A DNA stretch of 64,000 nt from Caecitellus pseudoparvulus. Taxonomy: Eukaryota; Bigyra: Bicosoecida. This document shows positions 1 through 10,374 of the stretch, piece after piece. A program made the position numbers and the translations under genes. Under the pieces are notes generated by a model, which saw only the letters and a program-made list of their open reading frames with translations, had not been told where the DNA came from and ran no database searches. How positions within the stretch are numbered: position 1 is the first letter of the stretch; the number at the start of each line of letters is the position of its first letter. The DNA lies in contig CBFFRQ010000031.1 in assembly GCA_965644315.1 (NCBI GenBank), positions 620,001-684,000 on the forward strand, written 5' to 3'.

Positions 1-3000
1 TCTCTGCCTTATCTTGAAAAGACACAGACAACGCGTCGTAGGCCCACCTCAAGTGCGGCTCCTCGAAGCCAGCAATGGAGTGCAAGGCAGTCACTGCCGG
101 GGAAATACTCACTATGTCTGAGGCAGTGAGGGACGCATTTTCGCTGGGGATGAAAGCCAGTACCCGCCGTATCGATGAAAGTAAAGAGTGCGTGGCCGGC
201 AGAGCACCACGCGTGACAGTCCCGTTGGCGAAGACTGGGCAGCCTGGCTGCGGGCTTCGAAGGCAGCCGTCCAAGAGCAGGAGGGAGAAAGCGAATCCCG
301 TCGAGTCCAAGGGGTGCAAGGTGTCAACCCCCTCGCCTAAATCCAAAGGCACAAACTCTGTGCCTGACACCATTGCTTGCAGTGACCGGAAGGCTGACCC
401 TTGGAGCTCCACTAAGGACCTTTCAGTCTGCACGCGACGAGAACTAGTCGCTTCAGAGAACAACGTTCCGACCGCAATTTGCATGTCCAGCTGAATCCCT
501 TGGCTGCTTTGAGCAAGATAGAGGCGCTGGACGTCTTGCTGGACATCTTGCAAGGTTGTGGTCTCCAAAACGTAGTACACTCCGAGCCAGACGATCAAGG
601 AAGCCACGGGAGCTTGGACCTTCGCAATGGTCCACTGCATCCAGTTCGCGCTGTCACTGCCTGTCCTTCGCTGGGCACCCACTCTAGGCTTTGCATCAGC
701 CCGTGCCGCAGCGTCTGTACCTGCAAGACCCCCTGACCGGCGAAGATGCTTCTTTTTCTTCTCAACTGCAAACAACTGGTCCCAATCAGGCTCCCCCGTC
801 CCATCTTCAACCGACACAGGGCTCAGGACCTGAGATGTGGACTTGCTTTGCTTCTTGTGCCAGTCAGCTTCAACCCCTAGGGCCTGGGAGCTTGGAGCGA
901 GCCTTCCCTCTTCCTCCTCACCCTCCCCGTCAGAGTCAGAGTCACCATGCTCTGAACCGTTGCCGCCCTGCGCAGTGTAGTCTACATCGCCGATCATCTC
1001 ATCTGCAACGCGGCGCAAGTGAGCAGACAGCATGTCTGCCGTCAAGTCGCGCATGCGCCCGGCTGCCGCAGTCGGGACGTCAAGGAAAACAGACAGCGCC
1101 GACAAACGGTCCTGCGCCAAGCGCTTCACCAAGACGAAGAATGCGATTGCAACAGCAATGAACACAACAACAAAAATCGCTGCCACAAACAAAATCGTTA
1201 GGACTTCAAGTCCGTTGAAGTACTCAATGAGGTCGGCAAATTTGTGCTCCATTGACTCATCAAAAGCTGCAGCCTGCGCTGGTTGGTTGGACAAAACCTC
1301 CAGCAGTATAGGGAGAGACGAACCATTTGGAGCAATTTCATCAGCGCTCGCAAAACGAAGCACGTGAAGCCCGGAAAGCAAACTCTCAGTGGCTTCCGCG
1401 GGGTTCATGACAGACGAAGCTCCACCCGACGCAACCCTTGGAATGCTGCGTGTGGTCTCATACGCTAGCTGCTTGCCTCCAAGGATCTGGATGTCAGCGC
1501 TCAGCCGCTCTTTGACGGAGTCCAGTTCCAGAGTTAGGCCTGTGAGCAGTGTGGAGTGGTTCTGGAAAGTCCGGTCTGGGCGGTTGAGTGGGCTGTGCTC
1601 CTGCGCTTGGAGTTGCAAGGCCTTCACTTCCAGCAGCGTCTGGCGCGACAGAATAGCTCGACGTCCCCCGTCATACAACGAGCTGGTGTGCAAGCGACCA
1701 ATGCCAGTCGCGACAAGCTGTTGTGCCATGAGGGCAACAGCGATCACGGGAACGATTGCAAAGAGCGCGTACAAAATGTAGCGCATGCGCATGATGGCAA
1801 GGTCCGTAACCAAGCGCTGTGCGTCGATTACCTTGCGAATCATTGCTGCGTGAGCAGACTTCTTCTGGTCGCGCTGATGCTGTTGCTGGCTTTCAGCATG
1901 AGCCCGCCCCTGCCCTGCCGCCGGTACCTCAGCAACAACTAGCGCATCAGAGCCCTCCGCGGGGCTCGCAACTTGTTTGCTTTCTTTGCTTGGTCGAACG
2001 AGGGGGGTGGAGGGAAGGGGCTTTTCACCAGCCGAGACCAGCTCCAAAGTCAAGGGAGGGGGACCCACAGCCTCCAGGGCAGAAGGCCGAATGGTGCCTT
2101 CCCGAAGCTCGCGCTCTGCCTCCTCCAGAGCGGCCGCCTCAGCAGCTAGGTCTTCGTCGGTTCGCCGCCATTGCAGGACGTAAACAGAACCCCCAAGAGT
2201 AGGCATGGACATAGTCTGCACGAACCCCAAAACTTGCAGGTGGTTCGAGTCATCATCGAAGTCGCCAAACTCGCCTCCCCCACCATCCAGCGCTCCGAAG
2301 TCATCCATCCCCAAACCACCCTCATCGACTCGCACAGGTGTCTTCACGAATGTTGTCGCGTGCAGTAGCGAGTGGTTATTGATGCCATGTGAGACGCCGA
2401 CGGAAGCGCCGGCAGGTCCATGGTAAGCACCACTGCCAGATGTGCTGCGGGATCTGGCCGAGCCCTGCGCCTCGTCGAAGTCCAGCTCGTCCAAGTTTAC
2501 GTAGCCAGGGTGCACCGCGGGGAAGTACGTGATGACACTGGCCCCCATGTCCTCCAACAACTCTGGGTCCGTCCCCATCAGCTCATGTGACGCTGCATCG
2601 GCAGAGAAAATCTGAAACTCCTCGTCCTCGCTGCCAAACAAAATGACATTCTCAGCCACACGCATGGGCTGCAGCACTGCCGCCAGCCGAGGGGACGTGT
2701 CAGACATCGTCGGAGCCGCCTCCTGCATGTGCATGCGGCAGGGCTGGATGTACCCGTTGGACTGCTGCACGAGCACCTGGTGAGTGGAGCCCACGAGCTT
2801 TGCCGACCCTGTGCGCGTGTACCGCAGCAAGAACTGGTCGTGCACCGTGGAGATGGGCTTGGGCATGATGACAGAGATGTTGGAGCCCACCAAGTCAGAC
2901 CTGTTCCGCAGCAGCAAGCGGCAAGCGGCGGAGTTCACCGAGAGAATCTCCCCCACTCGGGACACCTCCGTGGATATCGTGATCATGGCCACGCCCTCCT

Positions 3001-5233
3001 CCATGAAGCCCAGGTCAGGGGCCGGCCCCATGAGGGTGAAGCGTGACACCAGGCTTTCAGCCGTGCGCGCAGCCGCATCAGCCAAGGCATCCGCGCGCCC
3101 CTCCAGCTCGTAAGCCGTCGTGGCGTTGTGCATGAGGGTGCGCTGGAACGCTGCATATGCCCGCAGCACCGAGACGCCCTCTGGGTTCATCGTCAGCAGC
3201 ACCTTGAAGTGCCGCTCTGCATCGTCCAGGTTGCTCCACAGCAGCTCCCCCATGCGCTGCAGCTCGGCCAGATCCGGCACAGGCTCTTGCAGCGCATCCC
3301 ACACCCGCAGCAGTGCGCGGTAGCAGGCTGTCTGGGCGTTGAAAGCCCCCAACAGGCGGCCCTCATACGCCGTGCGGTCCACTGGCGTGATGGCCTTCGT
3401 GCCGGCCACACCCGACCGCAGCTCGCCCGAGGGCAGGTAAGAAGTGTCCATGTCGATCAAGTCCCGGGTGCGCTGGTAGATGAAGAAGGACACGTCTAGG
3501 GGCGCGTTGGACTTGCGTGCGAGGTTCAGAGCATGTAGCTCCATGTACCGTGACGGGTGGGCCAAGCGGAAGTACGTGGCAGCCAGCAAGTGCGCCAGGG
3601 AGGAGGAGGGGAACTTGTCCATCATGGTTTGGTACGCCAGTTCCACTTCAGCAGCCAGGACGGTGGTCATGCGCTCATCCTCTGCGTAGCTGCTGCCCAG
3701 GCGGATGATGACTTGGGAGGCCAAGTGCACGGCAGCTCCTCGAGTGCCAGTGGCACCGCTGACACCAATGGAACGCGCCACGTTGCTGGCAAGGCCCCTT
3801 GTCGATGCCAGAGCACTTTTGCTCCTCTGGCCTCCTCCAGCGTTCCAGTGCTGCCCCATGCTGGCCGTGTCACTGGCATCCTCAGTCAGCTGCTGGTGGA
3901 GCTGCAGGCGGGAGCGCGCCCACAGGTCCACATCGTACAGGCTGTCCAAGTCCTGCAGAGACTGCCGGCAAATCGAAACTCGGCGGTATCGGGCAACGTA
4001 GATGGCAAAGACGAATGACAGAGGCACCCCAATCAGAATCATGGAAGTCAACTGCTGGTCGCTGGCGAGCCGTTCCAACGCTACCCCCAGCATGGCCCAC
4101 GCCATCCCGAAGCCTGCGGCGACCATGACGTCATTCACGGCAGGGTGAATCATGGGGGCGAGACGCAAGTACCCCATGATCCACGCAGCGACCACCGCCG
4201 AGAGTGCGATGATAGTGAACCAGTTCGTGCCCTCCAACGAGAAAGCGTTGAACATGACACTCAAAACTCCCTTGCTGATGAGCAAGGTGACATCCAATCG
4301 ACCTGCGAGTGCAAGTGTGGGAAGAGCGTGTCGGAGTGCAGCTTCCAGGCTATAGCACTGGAGTGCCGTGAAGCAGTTGAGGCGGGCCGCAGGCCACAAT
4401 GCAGGGCACCGCATGCTCACCATGTGTCCGCGCCGCCAACGACCCTGACAGAGGATTGCGGTCAATAAAAACAGCAGCACTCATCATGTAGAGTGGCAGG
4501 GTGCTCACCCAGAGTGCAATGCAGCAGAGGGCAATGGCAAGGTGGCTGCCGGTGTAGCACTGAGTTCCAAACACCGACTGCCCCTCAGTACAAGCAGCTC
4601 CTCGCATGGCGACGTTCAAGAAAGGAAAGGAAAGCAAGGGCATCCCAACTGATGCGATGCTGCGCATCCCAAGAACAACAGCTGCCGGGGCAGGGCGCTT
4701 CAAGCTGCAAGCGGAGAAGGCATGAGAGTGAGCCAGCGCCAGGCGCCTCGACAAGCAGTTACTCAGGGAACGGAGCCGTTGCCGTCAGTGCCCCACTGGC
4801 TGCCACTCACTAGAAGAGCGTCGCTGCATACGCGATGATCATCCACCCAACTGTATTCGCAGCGAAGAACTGCGGCAGCAGGTTGAGGTCAGTGAGGGTG
4901 CGGAGACAGGGGGCGTTTCCTCGCGAGACCACGCACGACCAAGATGGTTACTAGAAGCCCGTCAGAGCCGTACAGCTCATCAACGCGTAGCATGGCAAGA
5001 GCCTGGAGTACAGTCCCAATGACTTCTCCCGCTGGTTCAGTGGACATGAGCAGTCGGAGTGGCAAAGCAAGAAACTGCAGGATGCACACCCCAGTCACGA
5101 CGATGAACAGGGGGCTGGACATGCTGGCATCCTGACCGGCAACATGGAAGGCCTCAAAGACAGCAGATGAGATGAATGATCCCATGCGCTCAGAGAGCGC
5201 CTTGCGGCGCAGGTCACCCGCTTGTGTTGCCAT
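1..5233 (-). CDS. TmcB/TmcC-like PAS-domain multispan membrane protein, copy A (3' end beyond window)
   Basis: Reconstructed exons on the minus strand are 4937-5233, 4811-4869, 4421-4704 and 4302 down to the window edge, all with GT-AG introns. The reading frame is still open at position 1, so the C-terminus is missing. It is a paralogue of the gene at 18445-24038. Shared elements in order: several N-terminal membrane spans, a cytosolic alpha-helical stretch, a PAS domain (about 2700-3000) and further spans towards the C-terminus. TmcB/TmcC-like PAS proteins are known from amoebae, ciliates and algae, and their molecular role is poorly defined; sensing through the PAS domain is an inference. 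The ATG at 5233 aligns with the start of copy B (xRRKxLxERxGS versus xQRKGVLERAFGS). An in-frame ATG at 5440 exists but adds residues with no counterpart. The intron 4303-4420 is absent from copy B, while the 59-nt second exon has the same length and phase in both. Confidence 0.85.
2461..3736. repeat. Near-identical inverted segment, partner of 19869-21147
   Basis: The reverse complement of this stretch matches 19869-21147 almost base for base. I found only four mismatches (near 2498, 2791, 2951 and 3533), including at synonymous sites. The match stops abruptly at both ends while the two genes continue at clearly lower similarity. It lies inside TmcB-like copy A and covers the helical region and the PAS domain. 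Confidence 0.9.
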
Positions 5234-5605
5234 GGTCCGCCTTCCAGGCCGCTGCGACCACCTGCCGCCTGGAAGCTGCCACCACTTGCTACGAGAAGAC
5301 AGGCAGACACCAGTATGGAGGAACACATAAGCTTGACGTGGGCTTCCAATCTCGGAGAGACAGTACCACAGAGTCAAGTATGTGCAGAGCAAGCTCTTGC
5401 CTTCGGAGATGCACCCCCCGTCGTTGAGCACGAAAGCCAAGCGGCACAGCTCCGCCTCTTCAAAATTCCACTGTCAGCCCACCTCACCGTATGTTACTTC
5501 CGGCCTCACATTCTCAGCGGTGCTGGGGCTGTAAACGTTGCCTCGTAGGTGCACTAGCCTGCCGTTTCATGTGAAACGCCAGATCAACGCATGCTGCTGT
5601 GAGCC
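5234..5605. promoter_or_regulatory. Divergent intergenic region
   Basis: The starts of TmcB-like copy A (minus) and the SWIB gene (plus) are separated by 372 bp. It must hold both 5' UTRs and core promoters. I see no clear TATA box or other recognisable element. Confidence 0.4.
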
Positions 5606-7132
5606 ATGGAATACGTTGGTGCCTCCCAAGAGGCAGTGGAGGGCGCACTGAAGGGTCATTTTCGAGACTCCGACCTTAGATTCATCTCCATGAAGGACTC
5701 CCGGCTGGCGGTTGAGCGAGCGCTGAAGATCAAGATCCCCTCGACAAGCAGGCCGTGGCTCAAGCAACTTGTGGTCCGCGTCGCCAATGCCGAGCAGGCT
5801 CGCCGCGACGCAAGAGGCGGCCCGCATCCGAAAGTGCCAGCAGACTCTGCTGTGCTGGCGGCAACCACTTCCTCCCCGCCTTCCCCAGCCAGCCCAAGCT
5901 TTGCTCAGCCAGAACTCTCATATGAGGAAGCGCTGTCCATTGCCCGGAAGCGAAAGTTCAAACAGCTCTCGCCCGCCCTAAGTGCTGTGTGTGGTGGTCG
6001 CAAGGCTGCATCACACAAGCTCATCATTCGGTACATTTGGGAGTACATTCACGGGGCGGGGCTGCTGACACGAGAGAAAACCGTCAAACTGGACCCCGCC
6101 CTGCGAGCTGCCTTCCACGGAAGTGTGGATGAGTCAACGCTTGAAATTTCCACGAAAACCATACCTGGAGCATTCAAACACTCCGTAACTCCTTTTCATG
6201 GAGAGCCTCCTGATGAGGAGGTTAGGCACTTGATGCTGCACCCACCCAAATCCAGCGTGGGCGGGTCGAAGCGGAGCCGTGAAGGGGCTTCCCAAGCTGC
6301 AGGCATGGGACTGCCAGAAGACTTCAAGGAGCTGAAGAAGCCGAGGCAGTACAAAGTGTACCGGATGTCCCCTGCGCTGCAGGCAGTCGTCCCTCCCCAC
6401 CGTGTCGGTGAAGTGCCGCTAACCACTCGCCAGCATGCCATGAAGTGGATTTGGGAGTACGTCAGGGCAGAAAACCTCTTCGAAAATGGTGGTTTCAAGC
6501 CGACACCAAAGCTCACAGCCGTTTTGGGTAGCCCCCGTCCAGATGGCTACATTCCGAGACTCGCCATTGCAAAGGCTCTGTCGGGCCACCTGACTCCGTA
6601 CGATGGTCCCCCTCCGGCTTGGCTGGCAGCAGAAAAAGCAGCCAAATTAGAAGCATATGAGCAACAACAACAACAGCTTAAGGACCTGGGCTTGAAAAGG
6701 CAGGACATCAGGCAACTCTCCGGGAAAGCGCCCAAAGCAGCCAAGCCAAGGAGGTCAGCTGCCTCCGGCCTCTTTGTTCTCGATGATGCGCTGCAACAAG
6801 TCGTCAAACTACGAATAGCGAGCGTTGAAGTGTTATGCAAGGCATTAGAATTACACGCTAGATCGATCTGCGGTGCCACTGACCCCCTTCGCGCCCCCTT
6901 CAAGCCAGACCCCGCCCTGTGCAAGGTCACGGGGTCCTCTGCTCCAGTCACTGTCGGTGGCCTGGAGACCGCGCTTGCTGGCCACATGACTCCAGTCCCC
7001 GCCGACCTCACACATGCCATGGTTTCAGGCATCATGGACAATGAAGGGTTCCAGGGTGTCCCCTTGCGGGAACACATCCAGCGTTGCCTGCAGAGTGACG
7101 TTCACTCCTCGCACTCTACTCATCTGCGATGA
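5606..7132 (+). CDS. DEK_C plus triple SWIB/MDM2-domain protein
   Basis: Single-exon frame of 508 residues. Residues about 10-70 look like a DEK C-terminal fold (acidic helix, then SRLAVERALKI). Three SWIB-like units follow: about 120-205 (SPALSAV, then a region with IWEYIHGAGLL and LTPFHGE-like end), about 250-335 (MSPALQAVV, WIWEYVRAENL, LSGHLTPYDG) and a more divergent one about 390-470 (LDDALQQVV, LAGHMTP). Between the second and third is a Gln/Lys-rich linker. SWIB domains occur in BAF60-type chromatin remodelling subunits, and DEK_C-SWIB combinations are common in plants and algae, so a nuclear chromatin role is likely. Three SWIB units in one protein is unusual. The last codons overlap the end of the convergent gene 7116-10286. 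Confidence 0.8.
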   Translation: MEYVGASQEAVEGALKGHFRDSDLRFISMKDSRLAVERALKIKIPSTSRPWLKQLVVRVANAEQARRDARGGPHPKVPADSAVLAATTSSPPSPASPSFAQPELSYEEALSIARKRKFKQLSPALSAVCGGRKAASHKLIIRYIWEYIHGAGLLTREKTVKLDPALRAAFHGSVDESTLEISTKTIPGAFKHSVTPFHGEPPDEEVRHLMLHPPKSSVGGSKRSREGASQAAGMGLPEDFKELKKPRQYKVYRMSPALQAVVPPHRVGEVPLTTRQHAMKWIWEYVRAENLFENGGFKPTPKLTAVLGSPRPDGYIPRLAIAKALSGHLTPYDGPPPAWLAAEKAAKLEAYEQQQQQLKDLGLKRQDIRQLSGKAPKAAKPRRSAASGLFVLDDALQQVVKLRIASVEVLCKALELHARSICGATDPLRAPFKPDPALCKVTGSSAPVTVGGLETALAGHMTPVPADLTHAMVSGIMDNEGFQGVPLREHIQRCLQSDVHSSHSTHLR

Positions 7133-10100
7133 AGTCTTCCAAATCAGCATACGTATCGCCACCCTCCCCTGCCCCTTCCTCCGCCAGCCAGGCATCTATC
7201 ACCCTGTTCCTGGACCGGGCAGTGCGGGGCCTGACACCGCGCGAGCCGGCAGCGGACGGGCTCTGCGCCGCCGACCCCCGCGGGCGACGGCGCTTCTGTG
7301 CCCCCGACGACTCCCCCAGGCCCTTTCTCGCGATGGAGGGCCGCTTGGGCAGTGGGATCAACCTCTGCAGGCACAATAATGCGGCATCCACCCCGAGCGC
7401 ATTCTGGGGGTTTCGGTCGGCAAGTGTCGGGAGCCTCAGGAGCTCGTCAAGCATCAGTGCCAGCTTGAGAGCTGGTGTTGAGCGCTGTGTCACCAGCCGC
7501 GGGCGACTGCGCCCCTTACTGATGTCAATTCCATCACCTGCGAGCATGCGGTGCATGGTCCACACCCACTGTGCTGTCAGCAACGCACGGAGGTCTGCCC
7601 TGACGCAGCGCTGATCGCCCATAAACGCAATGAGGGTTTCAGCAAGAACGCTCGCTAGGCTGTAAAGCAGCTCACGATGGGCCTTGGGGATCGCCCTAGC
7701 CCATGATGGCCACTTGGGCGTCTGTTCTGCGCCGCTGTCTGAGTCGGTTATGCTGCCTGCGGCTGGTGATGCCGCTGAGGCAGTGCTTGGTACAGCAAGT
7801 GCCGGGTGGGCGATGCGCGCTCGACCCCGGGCATCGTGGCCGGTCAACAACAGCAACTCTGTCCGTGAGAGCGGGTAAGGCGGACTGCCATCATGCTTGG
7901 TGCTGACTTCGTCAAGGAGCCAAGTTGGTGGTGGGCTCGAGAAGGCTTTCTCTAAAGTGGCGGGCGTTGCGGTCGCGAGTGCGGCCAACACGTCAGCATC
8001 TGTATCGGCGTGGCACAGCACTTCCAGCCCATCTGTCACCCGACCATAGTCATGGCAAGCATGAATACAATCCATCATGGAAGCGTGGAGCAAGAAAGGC
8101 AGACTCTCTGGCTCGTGAGAGGCTGTGTGGAAAAGAGCGTACCTGTACTCCATGACGGAGATGCTGGCCATCGCCTTTGTCGCGTTTTCAGCAGAGGACA
8201 GTTGCATGTTGGTCATCGCCTTTCCCATGCAAAGAGGCACCGCGAAAAGCGGTTTCCTGGGGGGCTCAAGCGATGTGAACACGTTCACGCGGCCAGACAA
8301 CGAAGGACCAGAAATGGACACGACAGGTCCAGTGGAGGTCACGATCACGCCCTCACCGATGATTCGCCCCTGCATACCCCAAGTTGAACAGCGAAAGGCC
8401 GCGCGGAACAACTCACGTAACGTGTGAATGTATAGCGTGCTATCCCCTGTGCAATGCCATCCAGCCCTTGCCACGGCCAACAACGCCGTGACCATTCCCT
8501 TCATTGGGTTCCCGAAAGGAACAGGAAACTCCTGCAAGCAGCGGCGCAGAGCCGAAACGGCAACTACGTGTGCTGCCTGTGGGAAGTCAGTGTACGACTT
8601 GCTGGAGCACTTCAGAGTACAGTCACTTGCGCCCCAGGTGAAGTGGTCCTTTGGTTCCACGACGTGCCTCAATGGTCGGTAGTGGCATTGGGGTGTGGGC
8701 ACACGCTTCCGATTGAGAGCCACATGCTCAGATGCTCGAACAAGGTACACACAAAAGCGGTGGAGGATGTTGGCAGGGAGGCCTTCGCACATGCATCCGT
8801 ACACCATAAGCGCTACCGGAGCCATGGGGAGGGCTTCCGCAACTTCCTCGCTCTGCGGGTGGGCTGCCAAACACTGCACCAATATGTCGAGGCACAAATC
8901 CAGCGCAGCATGCACTGCCTCCCCTTTCATGTCGTCCTGCGCTCCGCGCACAGCACTCAAGCTGTCTGCCAGGTGAGGGAGTGGTGCCACAGCAAGGGGA
9001 TCGGGTGTTGCTGGAAGTATCCGCTCCGCCTGCGGGCCACCTCCAGGCAGTGATTGAGGAGAAAAGTGGTCCGGGAGCCCACCCCTACAATTGAAAGCAC
9101 TATGATCAGGCAAATCCCGCAAGCAAGAGAGTGTGTGCAAGAGCTGGGAGACGTCCAGGATGGCTGACGCCGCCTGAGCTTCGGTAGTGGCCGAGACGGC
9201 CAATCGCAATCCCCTCAATGCCGACAGCAGTGGCGGCAATGCGATGGCCGAGCCCTGCTTCATCGCATGCACTGCATGTTGAATCATTTCAAGGGAGAAA
9301 TCTGACGCCATCTCAAGATTCGGCAGCGTTGGCGATGGAACAGGGGCGTCGGACGCAGAAGGCGCGACAGTAGTAGGCGACAGCGCTGACTGTGCCATCC
9401 AAAAGTGCAGCGTCGAGCGAGCCAGGGGGTCGTGATCGTCCCTCTCAGAGGAAGCAGGGATGCTTAAGCGGTGCCAGGCGTCACTGTGCGGAGAATCCAC
9501 GCTAAAGTGGCAGAAGGCACTCAGTGACAAGGCATCGTACCGCATGCAGTCCAGGCTCGCGACGATGTCCAAGCACCGCCAGAGAAGTGACACCTCTGAT
9601 GCGGGCCCTGGACTCCTGGAAAGGAAGGAAAGGATCATCGCGAACGAGCTCTTCACCAGTGCCAAAACGGCGTCATGGGGGGGAGCGGTGCGCCCAGCAG
9701 CGTCACCTGCGCTGAGCCAGGTTGCAAGCGTGCTTGAACAAGTGCCACGGCTCAAGAAAGAAAGGGCTGCAGCTTCAAGGGCGCGGCTCCAAGAACACCC
9801 ATGCAAGATTAAGAGCGGCCATGTTCCCAGCACCCATTGTGGTTCGGAGTCAGATGCAGCGGATGTAAGGAAGCACTCTGTGGACCATGCCGGTGGAGGA
9901 TCGAGAAGCCAGACACGGATGGCTTCCGCCCACGGGCTTCCTTCTGAAGCACGAACAGCTGGCTGGCGGCTACCTACCACGCCTTGAATACAAATGGGCA
10001 GCTTGGCTGCGACTGCTGTGCAAGCCTGCCAATTAATGGCCTGGGGTGAGAGAGGCTCCGCGACTGCGGAAATTGGTTCTGCAGCACACCTCAGCGCTGT

Positions 10101-10286
10101 CTGTTGAGCGAGTTTGGCCAAGTTTGGGGGCAGAGGTGGTAGGCTAGGGGGGGGATGATTTACTAGACTGAACAGAAGCACGCTTGTGGTCGCATCTTGC
10201 CACGGTGACACACATGAGCGGCGCACCTCACTTTCTGCTCCTGCCGCGCCGCCTGCGCCAACAGGGACAGAGAGCGCTGTGGCCAT
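7116..10286 (-). CDS. Large protein of unknown function
   Basis: One uninterrupted frame of 1056 residues starting at the ATG at 10286. I do not recognise the family. Most of the sequence is Leu/Ala-rich with short hydrophobic helices, suggesting an alpha-helical repeat scaffold, without clear membrane spans. The C-terminus has a basic patch (KRRRPRGSAAQ, about residue 990) that could be a nuclear localisation signal, followed by an acidic tail rich in Asp and Glu (GDTYADLEDFIADE). The start lies 88 bp beyond the KTI12 stop on the same strand. Its 3' end overlaps the SWIB coding region by 17 bp on the other strand. Unrecognised introns within the frame are possible. Confidence 0.6.
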   Translation of the reverse strand: MATALSVPVGAGGAAGAESEVRRSCVSPWQDATTSVLLFSLVNHPPPSLPPLPPNLAKLAQQTALRCAAEPISAVAEPLSPQAINWQACTAVAAKLPICIQGVVGSRQPAVRASEGSPWAEAIRVWLLDPPPAWSTECFLTSAASDSEPQWVLGTWPLLILHGCSWSRALEAAALSFLSRGTCSSTLATWLSAGDAAGRTAPPHDAVLALVKSSFAMILSFLSRSPGPASEVSLLWRCLDIVASLDCMRYDALSLSAFCHFSVDSPHSDAWHRLSIPASSERDDHDPLARSTLHFWMAQSALSPTTVAPSASDAPVPSPTLPNLEMASDFSLEMIQHAVHAMKQGSAIALPPLLSALRGLRLAVSATTEAQAASAILDVSQLLHTLSCLRDLPDHSAFNCRGGLPDHFSPQSLPGGGPQAERILPATPDPLAVAPLPHLADSLSAVRGAQDDMKGEAVHAALDLCLDILVQCLAAHPQSEEVAEALPMAPVALMVYGCMCEGLPANILHRFCVYLVRASEHVALNRKRVPTPQCHYRPLRHVVEPKDHFTWGASDCTLKCSSKSYTDFPQAAHVVAVSALRRCLQEFPVPFGNPMKGMVTALLAVARAGWHCTGDSTLYIHTLRELFRAAFRCSTWGMQGRIIGEGVIVTSTGPVVSISGPSLSGRVNVFTSLEPPRKPLFAVPLCMGKAMTNMQLSSAENATKAMASISVMEYRYALFHTASHEPESLPFLLHASMMDCIHACHDYGRVTDGLEVLCHADTDADVLAALATATPATLEKAFSSPPPTWLLDEVSTKHDGSPPYPLSRTELLLLTGHDARGRARIAHPALAVPSTASAASPAAGSITDSDSGAEQTPKWPSWARAIPKAHRELLYSLASVLAETLIAFMGDQRCVRADLRALLTAQWVWTMHRMLAGDGIDISKGRSRPRLVTQRSTPALKLALMLDELLRLPTLADRNPQNALGVDAALLCLQRLIPLPKRPSIARKGLGESSGAQKRRRPRGSAAQSPSAAGSRGVRPRTARSRNRVIDAWLAEEGAGEGGDTYADLEDFIADE

Positions 10287-10374
10287 CTGGCTATGCAGAA
10301 GTGCCGCAGTGGGCGTGTGCCATGATCTGGCGGAGGACAGCCAGGAGACAGAGTTTGCATTTTTTCCTGTCTAC

